Positions 26,901-38,262 of a stretch of DNA of 64,000 bases are shown in pieces; the first letter of the stretch is position 1, and each line of letters opens with the position of its first letter. Both the position numbers and the translations under genes were made by a program. The notes under the pieces were generated by a model. It worked only from the letters and a program-made list of their open reading frames with translations, was not told where the DNA came from and ran no database searches. The stretch is taken from assembly GCA_019614645.1 (NCBI GenBank), contig JABWDB010000038.1, forward strand, positions 2,046,001 to 2,110,000. The letters run 5' to 3'. This DNA comes from Stratiolaelaps scimitus. Its lineage: Eukaryota > Arthropoda > Arachnida > Mesostigmata > Laelapidae.

Positions 26901-28872
26901 CGCATTTCACTCGTTTATTCGTTTGTGTTAACTGAAGAGCGGTCGTTCTAGTAGTCATTGAGCATGTACATTAACATCAATGTTCTTACACACTCCTTTC
27001 CTAGAATACTAATAAAAATGACAATAATTATTGCAGATTAGAGATTGCTGCGTCTGTCTGTGACCGTTGCCATTTTGCGAGCATATCCAGTGAAATCGAT
27101 AACTGAACAGATCCCCCACAATGAAACGATCTCAAGCCCCCATCGCCGCGGGATGACTGAGGAAACTCCTATTCCAACTCTTGAAGGCTACCACTGTCAC
27201 CAGATCACAATAGGGCAGTAGTAGCAACAGCAGCAACAACAACAACGACAGGTTACGCTTAAATTTCGTACGGCTCAGTCCAAGTGGCACCACACTCAAA
27301 AATACAAACGTCGAATAGTTTACCAAACGTGCGACCCGACTTTGCTAAAATATACATTTGGCTACAACAGCGGCTACTGCTTTTCACGCTCACCCACGAC
27401 TCTACAGCTGGTCAGAGTGTTGTTGTTGTTGTTCATCTTGGCCTCTCCCTTTAGCCTCCACCTCAGTGGTTCTCTCTGTTTGTCTGTTACCGGATGGACT
27501 CCGTCGATCCGGTAGAGATATTATAGAACGCACGTTGCTATCTATCGTATAACAAACAGCAATAGTTGGACAACACTTCGTATGTGTATACGCGAGGGCT
27601 CGCTTGTTTCCTTCGGCTAAGAGACAGCAGGGCCGCTCGTGGCGAATCCATCGACGTCGTCGTCATTTCGTGGAGGCCGCTGCTGTCGACCGACCGAAGT
27701 TGGTGCGCGGCCACAATGAGTGGGCCGAGACGACCGGTTCCCTTCAACAGCAGCAGCAGCAGATCGTAACGCGTACGTGCGCGTTGGTACCGACATCATA
27801 CAAACCAATGCCAAAGTACATCAAGAACAGGCCGGTATCACCAGCTATACCGGCCCCTTTCTATGACACCGTTCTAAAGTTCAGTGCCGTGAATATCTAT
27901 CCTCTTTCAATAGGCAAATAGCTCACCCCTTGCACTGGAGAGCAGATGATAACGTTTGTTACGTAGCAAAGCCAAATACGCACATTAAATAAACAACATG
28001 CTGACACATACACAGAGAGAGAGAAACATACAAATCACCAACTCATTCTAGTTATAACTAATCTTGGTTTCCTGTTACGATCTTAAAACAGGAAGCTAAT
28101 CTCCCACGCGCGCAGTTCGCGCAGATATTTATGCGATCACCCAACAGCTACCGCTGCTGCTAACGTGACAGATAATCATATTTCCTTTTTTGCCATTATA
28201 ATAGACTCTATAATGGTTTAATAAACGCGTAAACTACCATGATACAATTAAGGTCTAAAACGAAATTCCTTTAGGTCAGCCGGTGTCTATCACTAAACTT
28301 CATTGACGCTGAACCAGAAACAATCAATGATTAATTAACACCGTTATCGAAATTGCTGCCGCGTTCTAAAGCAACTGACGGATCACCAATAGGCTTGCAC
28401 TTTTATTGTACATAGGCATCGTTGGCGTCATCTTCGACTGACACCGATCATCTACTACTCACTGCCCCCCAAACTGGTCCCGATAGATGATCGTCAGTAT
28501 GGTCGAAAAAGGCAGGACGTGGAGGGTCAGTGCAGCAGATCAGAGGTCTCCGCAAAAGGACATTATCCATCGTTACACAAAATCGATCCGGAATCCGGAT
28601 CGGGAAGCAAAATTACTTTTTGTGTTGGCGGTATCGCTGTGATCACATGAAACAAGGCTCGCATCAAAACCGAAGGACATTGACAACAACAACAACAACA
28701 ACAACACCAAGAACAACAACAACAGATCAAGACATAGCAACGTATCATACCAAAAACGGCCGTTCAACAAAGTCACACCTGGCGATGCGAGCCAGCACAA
28801 AGTAGACCAATTCGAGTGACGTAAACGGTAACCATAATATGCCATTCAGTAATATCAGCCGAAATGAGGATA

Positions 28873-28966
28873 AAAAAAGCTTGTTGGAAATAAATAGACG
28901 CGAAGTCTATATATATATATATATATATATAGACTTCACGTATATTTGTTTCCAACAAGCTTTTTT
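28873..28966. repeat. Hairpin repeat with (TA)n core
   Basis: The arms AAAAAAGCTTGTTGGAAA and GAAGTCTATA recur as reverse complements around a TA tract at about 28908-28932, with a few mismatches in between. It resembles a small MITE-like foldback, similar in plan to the repeat at 13639-13812 but unrelated in sequence. Confidence 0.75.
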
Positions 28967-31355
28967 GATCTTGATTTGTATATATATATATATATATGTT
29001 TGGCTGGACTCTGAGAAAAAAAGAATATGCCCTAAAAATAACGTAGATTTGCTATTGGCAGATTTCAGCGAAATTCAAAAGGAACCATTTATTTACATGT
29101 TTTTCAATCTTCCAACGCAAGTAAACAACTACCTGTGATACTACTGCGCCAGAGTTCGGTTGGCTGCTTGATTTATTATATATCCGATACCTGCTTATTA
29201 GAGAGCGTCATGACAGTTTATCGTTGAAGTTTGATAGTTGATTTGAGTAACCTTTTGCAATGCACCTTTCCGGTTCAGAACATCGTTCCTTTGTGGAACT
29301 ACACAATCGATACTTGAGATACATATATTCTAATTAATAACAACGAATGTTAGTTACCTATTTCAGGTCAAATAAAAAGTATACATAGCAAAACCGCGTG
29401 GGCTTGTGTAACAAAGTAGAACCGATACAAGAAAACACTTCTAAGGAGGCAATATCCATATATAGGTTGACAGTGTTCCTCGGCCGGGTACGATATCATA
29501 ATCAATATTATGTGCTTCATCTAGATATGGTGGTTATTTCTTTGCCAGCTAACGAGGAAGACAATGCAACACATCGCCTCGCCCGGTAGTGCGAAACGAC
29601 ATTGCAAAAATTAGTGTTTATATGATGTGGCTTGCTTACATCATCGCCAAATGATTTCGCGATAAAGGCTATATCTATTAGATAGACTTTATTAAACTTT
29701 AGATCTACTGTTTTGTCCACTTTTTTGCTATTAGATATTCTTCCCGATTTCAGCATTGTAAGGATACGCATACGCATATACCTAACTTGTAAAATTGCTT
29801 ATTACGATTTCTACATTGTTTCAGTCGCAAGCACTAATTGCTCTGTCTACCTGAGGGAAAAAAATGTATGTGTACTGTTAACATATGATCTTAATCTTCC
29901 AGCATGGACTATTAATTTCTACTGCTTATTATAAATATTGCAAACGTTCTCACATGGCACTAGGACAGGGATGCTGCATATCTCATAATGAATAAAATAA
30001 TTTTCTTTCTTCATCTCGTTAATCAATTTACTTCCCATCCAAACCCAGGAGCTGTACTACATGTCGCAATATCGCGATGTGATATGACGCAATGGAACAA
30101 TCTAAGTCCATTGAAGTTCAAAGCCCTTTCCCGTTTGCAGCAAAAACTGCTAAAAGCTCACAACTTCCTGCATCGAAGTGGTATCTGTAGTGTTTAAGAT
30201 TTCAAAAGGTTCGCGCCAGACAGAGAACAGAGATCGAGATGGGGGCGCTGGGGTCGACGAAAGGGGGACTATAAAAGAAGAGAACAATAAACAACAGGCC
30301 TCTTCTGGGCCGGACTGACAGTACGTAGGACGTGGTCTTTGTTTCGATCTGTTAGGCAGACGACACGTGGTACCCGAACTTTACAGTATCGATCTGGTAG
30401 TAGTAGTAGTAATAATCCAAGTTTGGTGAACACCCAAACGCCGCTACCACGGCCAACAAGAAACCATGAACAAAATTAATCCGGTCAAATGAGAATGTGA
30501 CTAAAATGAGAGCAGTTATTTATTATTCATTCCCCAGAATGACCATCAACGAAACAGTTGACGTTTCGTCTGCTACGAGGCAAGACACTACCACCACCAC
30601 CACCACCGAGGTTTTTTTCTTCTTCTTCTAACGAGGTCGCCATTTCAATATCGGATCTCTTTGATTTCGAAGCATCGTATAACATCGACACCATTAAAGA
30701 GTCGCGAGGGCAACAGACCTCATTAACAATCCGTTTATGCCACATTTCGCATTATCATCGTAAACATTATCAGTGTTATTACGGGCGCATTAACACATTT
30801 GAAAGACATTCAGCTGGGGTTCAGCAGCCCACGGTATCTCTACTGTTGACAAGATGATTGTAGATCGTCGACACCAAACATTGACCTAGAAGATAACTTG
30901 AAATTGACGGAAACATTAACGCGGTTTTCATCGGATCGAGAAATTATTAACCTCACCGATGTGTTACGGCTTTTCATTATTTTTCGAAGAGTTGAGCCAA
31001 TTGCCTTGACGAAATTGTATTTGGGAATTCAGAATTATTTAAACTTTTAAATATATGAAATATAATAAATTAATCAAATGCATGGAAGTATCTATCTATA
31101 TATATATATATATATATATGGGAATGTATGGAAGTATATATATGTATATATATATATATAAGCAGCAATGCACGTTCGGTTGATCCTATTTTAGGTGGGG
31201 TGATACGTGATCTATCACTTGAGTCACAAAAATCTGTCTACAACAGAAGCGCCCCAAACTAAAATAAATAATTCATGTTCTACAGATTATTCCTGATCCA
31301 CTGATTAGCTGTAACGGACGATGACTATAATTCGTAATTTTTTCAATTCTTTATA

Positions 31356-32931
31356 CAGTGGTGTGAATAAACATAGCCCACCCCCTATATTTCAACAATC
31401 GTTACAAAGAATACACATTTGAGGCATTTCTTCTGTGTCAGATTAATGTACGTGTCAAATAACATATTTACCACAAAGAACAGCGCATACAACATCGCAT
31501 GCAGCCTGCTACAACAAAATGTGTCATATTTCGGTGGCGAAAAATGATAGACACACCCTCAGTTATCGAGTGTTTTCGCTGAATTAATCCAGTTTGTGTT
31601 GAGCATTCAAGCAGTACTGTAGTCACGGGACGCGCTTCGAGCCTTACTGATGCAGAGAAAGCAGTTATTACCGCTTTACACCGAGCAGGAAAGACCCAGG
31701 CTGCAATTGCCAGAGAAATTGGCAAAAATCGTCACGTAGTGCAAAATTATTGACGCAGTCCATCGACGTATGGTACTAATAAGTCTAAAGGACGTCCACG
31801 AAAGAACAGGCAGCGAACTGTCATGCATATCTGTCGATTGGCCTCGAATTCGACCATAAGTTGTGAAGCAATCAGGCAAGGGTTAACCCTTCAGGTTCAT
31901 AGATCAACAGTTTTAAATGCAATTAAGCGTTATCCGCATATCATACGGGCGCAAATGAGAACAAGACCTCGTCTTCAACAACGCCATATGATTGCCCAAC
32001 TAAACTTTGCCCGCAACATTATGGACGTGACTGGGCATTGATGAGTATTGGGGCAACGTTTTTTTAAAAAGTGTCCTGAGGGTGTAAATCTATCTAAAAG
32101 GTACTATGTTGTTTCAAATCGTCTCCAGTGACGAGAAGAAGTTAAATTTGGATGGGCTAGATGGATTTAACGGTTACTGGCATGATGTACGTAGAGAGTC
32201 GCGGTACTTCTCGAAGCACATGTTCGGCGGAGAGTGCTTTATGGGTTGGGGAGCTTTGCAAACTTGGATTCACCTTCATCTCATCTCAAATGAATAGCGA
32301 GGACTATCAGCAGATGTTGACCAACAACCTACTACCATTTAGTAGCAGATTTCACCTACTTCCAATTGTTTTCTAACAAGATAACGCTTCAATTCACGTC
32401 AGGGCTAGTACACATGCGCGATTAAGACGGCATGACATTGGTACCCTAGAGTGGCCAGCATGTTCTTCTTAGCTCAACCCGATGGAGAACCTCTAGGGCA
32501 TTCTTATCCGAAGAGTATACGCGTCGAATCGACAGTATACATCCTTGGAAACACTAAAAAAGGCGTTGTTGGAGGCCTGGGGAGATGTCAGCAACCGGAT
32601 CCTGCTAAATTTCGTTGATAGTATGCCAAACCGAGTCTTTGACGTTATAATTAGCAAGGGTGAGTCCACACGGTACTGATTACCACAAGAAAACAAGAAC
32701 TAATTCAGCGAAAACACTCGATAACTGAGGGTGTGTCTATCATTTTTCGCCACCGAAATATGACACATTTTGTTGTAGCAGGCTGCATGCGATGTTGTAT
32801 GCGCTGTTCTTTGTGGTAAGTATGTTATTTGACACGTACATTAATCTGACACAGAAGAAATGCCTCAAATGTGTATTCTTTGTAACGATTGTTGAAATAT
32901 AGGGGGTGGGCTATGTTTATTCACACCACTG
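31356..32931 (+). mobile_element. Tc1-like transposon with 231-bp terminal inverted repeats
   Basis: The element is bounded by TA on each side (31354-31355 and 32932-32933) and by CAGTGGTGTGAATAAAC at both ends in inverse orientation. The inverted repeats run 31356-31586 and 32701-32931 and are nearly identical, far longer than the 20-60 bp of many Tc1 elements. Between them lies a broken DD34E transposase. It shares its end sequence with the copy at 36268-37659 and the solo end at 35810-35990. Confidence 0.93.
31600..32679 (+). pseudogene. Tc1-like transposase pseudogene, copy 1
   Basis: Segments in different frames are LTDAEKAVITALHRAGKTQ and AIAREIGKNRHVV (helix-turn-helix), KSKGRPRKN (basic GRPR-type linker), CRLASNSTISCEAIRQGL, SSDEKKLNLDG (first catalytic Asp), QDNASIH (second Asp) and LNPMENL (Glu, 34 residues after the second Asp). 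All three catalytic residues are still legible. Stops after QNY, before QDN and within the DD34E interval, plus frameshifts, make it inactive. The frame ends TGA at 32677-32679. Confidence 0.88.
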
Positions 32932-33186
32932 TAATATTTATTTACGGAACTGCAATTTTACAAACGCCTCAGGTCTCGTTTGTGGAACTGTAGAGACAGG
33001 ATAATTATTCGAATTGCTGAGGATATTTAACACACAAATAATTAACCGGCTTCAACGGATAATTGGGTATATATCAGCAGGGTAACAAGAGGTATGTACA
33101 TGATTCTAGTACATGCAGATTTACATATTTATAAAACACCATGACAAAGTTAGCAGAAATCTGCTAGTCGCTCGTGACAATTCTCT

Positions 33187-34411
33187 TTACGTCACTAGTG
33201 AGTTGAGGACCCGAATCACGCGAGGAAGGAAGCTCCAGACAGTTGGGAAGACAGTAAATGAATAGATAACGACTGGACCCTTCAACTGTAAACGGCATCT
33301 CGAACGCCGCCCCGCCTTTGGCCGGACGTTTAGCGACTGCAGTGATGGGGAGTCAATGTCTTTGGGAACGATTCCTCTGTACATCTTGAACTCGAGATGC
33401 GCAGGGTGCACCGACAGCAGCTTGCTCAGCGAAGGAATGTCCAGTTCCCTGAACAGATGCATCACAGAGTCTCTGCGGCACAGACCGAAGATGGCCCATG
33501 GTGTGTCAGTTCGAATAATTTCTGCACGGCATAATGTCTACTTATAACCACCACCCTAGAGTCGTTGAATCGACGAGATGATAGCATGACAATTCAGAGA
33601 GAGAACTGCAAAGTGTCCCTTCCCCACATTTGAGCGCCTCATGCAAAGTTAAACCCAGGCATCTGACCACCGGCGACAGCGGTAGCGCCACCTACAAGAT
33701 CGTAACACCTGTCTTGCTAGAATTGATAGCAAGCCCAAACCTTTCAAAAGTCTTGATAACTATATCCACTACAACAAGGGCCATACGTATGTCTCGTCGA
33801 ATCTTGGAGGGACGAAAAGTAACGACGTGCGTAATCATACACATTACAAGATTTCCCCGAGGAGATATCGATGAGAATGAAGTTAATGACAATAATGAAC
33901 ATAATGGGTTCCAAAATAGAGGCTGAAGGCATGTCCAAGTTTATTTCACACGTCATGGACTCCGTGTCGCCGATTTTCACAGCCTGTCTCCTACAGAAAA
34001 GGTATGAGTGGAAAAAGTATGGTGGAGTTAAATCGAAAGTGTTCGAGCATTTGGGGGAAGTAGGAGTCCAGAAAGACCCCGAGAAGACACAAAAAATGAT
34101 TTTCAAAGGGATCAGCAATTTCCTGCCAGAGATGTTCAGGGGAAAGTTCTGTGGAAGGCGGTTTTCGAAAATCGAACTGAGCTGGCGAGAAAAGTGAATT
34201 ACGCCGTGATATATAAACTGACCCAAAGTCCTCGCGTCGTGTCGCTTAACCATCCTAAAATTACCAGGTGAGGTATCCCTATGATCAACGGACGACCTTC
34301 CTGAGGTTCCGCCGACGACCGTATAGTCAGCTGAGAGCAACGGAGTGCGTTGTATTGCAAGGGATAAGTCAATAAAAATCTCGTAGAGCGACCCTCTATG
34401 ATTTGAAACAT
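33187..34411 (-). pseudogene. Non-LTR reverse transcriptase relic (C-terminal part)
   Basis: Minus-strand pieces in several frames resemble a non-LTR polymerase. AVKIGDTESMTCEINLDMPS then ASILEPIMFIIVINFI is the strand pair ending in the PQGSILGPLLF-type motif. GKSCNVYDYAR lies where YADD is expected and is damaged, and FERFGLAINSSKT is the thumb segment. Near 33200-33330, VVIYSFTVFPTVWSFLPRVI and RVLNSLV match the usual C-terminal sequence before the stop. Frameshifts break it throughout. The clade is not certain; Jockey/CR1-like is possible. Confidence 0.65.
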
Positions 34412-35809
34412 GTTTCTCGAGGAGAAAAAGGCCTAATAGCTTTAGCTGAAGCCGAGGACAAGTTAATATTCAAGTCAGTCAGAAGAATACAATAGAATAT
34501 AGAAGAGTTGCTCGGAAGAATATCATCAACGATGTCGAGAACCGTATCCCTATGGGAGAGAGAATAAAAATAATATATTGTCGATCGATGTCTCTTTCAT
34601 CCATCTGCTATGTCAATCATAGTTCGCTATTGTTTGCCTTCAGACTTTCATTACTTTTTTGAGTTCAGCTTATAAAATTTTGCGTTAAATTTTATAAAGA
34701 CCCAAAAATATAGCTACCCCAAAAATCAGTTTGTAACAGATAGCCGCAGTGCATGAGCATGCGGCCCTTGAATTCCCGTAAGCCATATAAACGAATGGCA
34801 GTGATGCTTTAAACTAACAAGATTTCTATGGAACACGCTAATTTGAACGTTATAGGCTCTCAGTTAGTCCATCTATAATAAAAGCAACAACAATTGATCT
34901 GGCTTTCCGACGAAGAAAATGGTACAAAGGAAAGGTGGAATAAATAGGCGTGTTCATGATTTGGACACGAAAAGCTACTATATGAAAACAGTTACAAAAC
35001 CTAGTAAAAATGTTCTTCTTCAGAAAGATTGACACTTGATCCATTAAGCCTTATACAAACGAAGGATTCTATCATATACGATAGACAAAAGCGCGCGAAT
35101 GGAGAAGCCATCATCCGATGCCATCGTCATCAACAAAATTGTCTGTCTTCAAAATGTCTGTGATTGACTAACTGACTGACTGAGTCATCAAAGACACCCA
35201 CCACGAGATCAAAGGCGGAAAGTGTCGAGCGGTCTTCTGAAAATCATTGCTTCCACACACAGAAGTGTCCGCTTCCCAAATGGTGAGATTATTCTTCTGT
35301 GTTCTCTCTCTCACTGTTTCTCTGTTGCTGCCCCTCGTACGTGTACTATGATGACACGAACACGCTCCAAAAATGGCCTTTAATTCCCACAACCTTCGCT
35401 TCTTATCCCATCACTGTTATATGATTCCTATTATTGTTATTATAGTTTTATAATCTGGCCAACACGAGCGGTGCAGAAAACACAGTATACTTTCTCCTGC
35501 CCAATCACTTGCAAAAATCCAAAATGAATACACAGCTATTATTTGAACAACAATATTAGGTACATTATCTCCATCAGCATCAATCAACAACTCATTATAT
35601 ATTACATAACATTAGCTGATCCTTTGGAAAGGGCCACACTCATGAATAATGCGGTAAAATAAAAGTTAGCATCCTAATAAACATCAAGAAATCAAACAAA
35701 CATCTGGTATTATACACAAGGCTCTGAAAAGGCAGTCGTGGATTTGGGTTCGGTCGATGTGATTGTATTCTTATGAAGCTATCTGCCTGATCTAAGTCAT
35801 TTTGAACCC
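34412..35809. other. Stretch without a recognised gene between transposon relics
   Basis: AT-rich sequence, with open frames under 75 codons and no recognisable motif. It may hold more eroded sequence of the neighbouring non-LTR element. Confidence 0.4.
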
Positions 35810-35990
35810 CCGAAAAACGACACATTTCATTGTAGCAGGCTGCGTGCACCGTCATAGGCGCTGTTCTTTGCGGTATGTATGCATATTATTTGACATGTAC
35901 ATTAATCCAGTATATATATTCTTCAAATGTGTGCTATTTGTAACGATTTGTTGAAATAAAAGGGATGCCTTAAGTTCGTAAACACCACTG
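35810..35990. mobile_element. Solo Tc1-like terminal repeat
   Basis: This segment matches the right end of the neighbouring Tc1 copies, for example ATTGTAGCAGGCTGCGTGC, GCGCTGTTCTTTG, ATTTGACATGTACATTAATC and the terminus ACACCACTG followed by TA. There is no transposase or opposite end. It is more diverged than the copies at 31356 and 36268. Confidence 0.8.
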
Positions 35991-36267
35991 TATATGCACA
36001 TACGCCGCAAGGCAGAACCCAGTACACCAATGAAAGATTCGTCTAGAAAAGCTGACAAAAGGGTTGGTTTCAGCGCCATCACGATGCTTCGAGTGGCTGC
36101 AGGACCGCGAGAATAACAGGAACGATGTGTTTGGTGTTCTTCATATTAGTTTATACAGTGGTGTGCATAAACTCAATGCACGGTCTTATGGTACAATATC
36201 AGACTACTGTACGTGTCTGTAGTAAGTATTTTCAGATCCCATTTTCAGAGACAAGGGGCAGGCTATA

Positions 36268-37659
36268 CAGTGGTGTGCTTAAATTTAACGCACCACTATA
36301 TTTCAACAAATCGTTGCAAAGATTACACTTTTGAGGCATTTATTCTATATCAGATTAATGTACATGTCAAATAACATGCACACCACAAAGAACGGCGCAT
36401 ATGACGTCGAATGCAGCCTGCTACAATAAAATGTGTCATATTTCGGTTGTGTAAAATGATAACGTACCCTCAGTTATCGAGTGTTCTCGCTGAATAAATT
36501 CTCGTTTTCTTGTGCTAATCAGTACTGTGTGGCCCCGCCCTTGCTCATTATAACGTCAAAGACTCGGTTTGGCATACTATCAACGAGATGTAGCAGGATA
36601 AGGTCGCTGACACCTCCCCAGGCCTCCAACAAAGCCTCTTTTAGTGCTTCCACCGCTGTACACTGTCGATTCGGCGCATATACTCGTCGGACAATAATGC
36701 CCCAGAGGCTCACCATCAGGTTGAGATCAGGAGAACATGCTGGCCACTCTAGGGTTTCAATGTCATGCCGTCCTAAGCACACACGTGTAGTAGCGCTGTC
36801 GTGAATTGACGCGTTATCTTGTTGGAAAACAATTGGCAGACGATGAAATGTGCTCCTAAACGGTAGTAGGTTATTGGTCAACACCTGCTGATAGTACTCG
36901 CTATTCATTCGAGATGACATGCAAGCATATGGGAGTCTGCCAGGAGAGGTGAAATCTCCCCAAAATCATAACGGTCTCGCCACCGAAGTTGCGCTTTGAG
37001 AAGCAATGCGGCTCTTTACATACATCATGTCAATAACCGTTAAATCCATCTGGCCCGTTCAAACTGAACTTCTGCTTATATGCCGGTAACGCTAAATTGT
37101 CCTTAACTGTTGATCTATGAACCTGAAGGTTTAACTCTGGCCTGATTGCTTCACAACTTATGGTTGAATTCGAGGCCAATCGACAGATATGCATGGTAGT
37201 TCGCTGGCTATAGTTTCGTGGACGTCCTTTAGACTTATTAGTACCACACGTCGACGGACTACGTAAATAATTTTACACTACGCGACGACTTCTGCCAATT
37301 TCTTTGACAATTGCAGCCTGGGTCTTTCCTGCTCGGTATAAAGCAGTAGTAACTGCTTTCTGTGCATTAGTAAGGCTCGAAGCGTGTCCCCTGACCACCG
37401 TACAGGTTGAATGCTCAACACAAACTGAACTCATTCAGCGAGAACACTCGATAACTGAGTGTGCGTTATCATTTTGCACAACCAAACTATGACACATTTT
37501 ATTGTACCAGGTTGCATGCAACGTCATATGCGCAGTGTGGTGTGTATGTTATTTGACATGTACATTAATCTGATATAGAATAAATGCCTCAAATGTGTAT
37601 TCGTTGTAGCGATTTGTTGAAAAAAATATAGGGGTGCGTTAAAGTTAAGCACACCACTG
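36268..37659 (-). mobile_element. Tc1-like transposon, second copy, in opposite orientation
   Basis: A 1392-bp element flanked by TA (36266-36267 and 37660-37661), with CAGTGGTGTGCTTAAA at both ends. The terminal repeats and transposase are clearly homologous to the element at 31356-32931 but inverted in orientation. It is about 180 bp shorter because of an internal deletion in the transposase. Confidence 0.93.
36519..37400 (-). pseudogene. Tc1-like transposase pseudogene, copy 2
   Basis: The C-terminal part is open for over 130 codons (36519-36920) and includes QDNASIHDSATTRV and LEWPACSPDLN. The position of the catalytic Glu, 34 residues after the Asp of QDN, reads Val within LMVSLWG. Upstream are the helix-turn-helix (AVTTALYRAGKTQAAI), KSKGRPRN and a jump from HRSTV to LNGPDGFNGY, which removes the first catalytic Asp. 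It has lost two of three catalytic residues. Confidence 0.88.
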
Positions 37660-37774
37660 TATAGCCTGCCCCTTGGCTCTGAAAACGTGATCTGAAAATA
37701 CTTAATACAGACACGTACAGTAGTCTGATATTGTACCATAAGACCGTTAAGCATACAATTGTGACTGATATCTT

Positions 37775-38040
37775 TCTCGGAGCTACAAACCAGACTATTG
37801 CTTTTCTGCTGGTCCTCAGCCCTTCTCCTGTCAGATATCAACGCCACCCTGAGAACACAGCAAGATTTGAACCCGCGACCTGGATCAAATCTCACTAAAG
37901 GTATAGTTATCCAAGTCGAAGGCATTGCCACGTCATCGCACCACAAGGACTGAGAGCTTAGATGAATAGACCAGTGGTGAGACAAATTCTATGTCTCAGG
38001 CTGAAATCCTGCCGTAGCCCTACGGTAGCACGGGTCTCTT
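37775..38040 (-). repeat. Possible tRNA-derived SINE
   Basis: On the minus strand, TGGTGCGATGACGTGGCAATG resembles a pol III A box region, and about 60 nt further on CGCGGGTTCAAATCTTGC resembles a B box and T-arm. No complete tRNA cloverleaf forms, so a functional tRNA is unlikely. The sequence lies directly beside the MITE. Borders are approximate. Confidence 0.4.
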
Positions 38041-38199
38041 TCTGTCCAACATATATTATAGTATAGCAATTTCTTACTAATATATATATGGCAAGAACTA
38101 TCGGAGAATGGGAGGAGGGCTGGGATGCCAACCGAGGCCAAAAGCGAAGATCCTATCAGAGCCACAGAAAATGCTCATCCTTTCCATACTTAGCCATCT

Positions 38200-38200
<1 letters not shown>

Positions 38201-38262
<62 letters not shown>
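38201..38262. repeat. (TA)n microsatellite, about 60 bp
   Basis: Nearly pure TA repeat. Shorter TA tracts of 20-30 bp occur at about 39917-39945, 40682-40704, 46200-46224, 51591-51610 and 57991-58006. Confidence 0.95.

Larger units (their letters stand above)
19875..31355. other. Long stretch without a recognised gene
   Basis: AT-rich sequence of 11.5 kb. It contains TA tracts (21576-21600, 23487-23521, 24921-24950, 31098-31118), (CAA)n/(CAG)n runs (25965-25988, 27747-27762, 28684-28708), a 12-bp hairpin (23906-23950) and a TA-cored hairpin (28873-28966). Numerous open frames of 60-120 codons show no recognisable domain. If FAK begins near 59 kb, all of this is intron. Confidence 0.45.
36156..37767. 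mobile_element. Palindromic MITE split by a Tc1-like element
   Basis: The left arm 36156-36265 begins CAGTGGTGTGCATAAAC, the same terminus as the Tc1 family here, preceded by TA. The right arm 37662 to about 37767 is its reverse complement over at least GGTCTTATGGTACAATATCA, GACTACTGTACGTGTCTGTA and AAGGGGCAGGCTA. The outer 25-30 bp of the right arm have diverged. Without the insertion the arms abut as a nearly perfect hairpin of about 220 bp. It is probably a non-autonomous relative mobilised by the same transposase. Confidence 0.85.

Noticed and set aside
31468..31879. Minus-strand open frames within the first Tc1 element
   Set aside because: They are shadows of the plus-strand transposase relic and of the terminal repeat.
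37850..37935. Functional tRNA gene
   Set aside because: B box and A box resemblance only; the acceptor and anticodon arms do not pair, so a SINE or tRNA relic is more likely.
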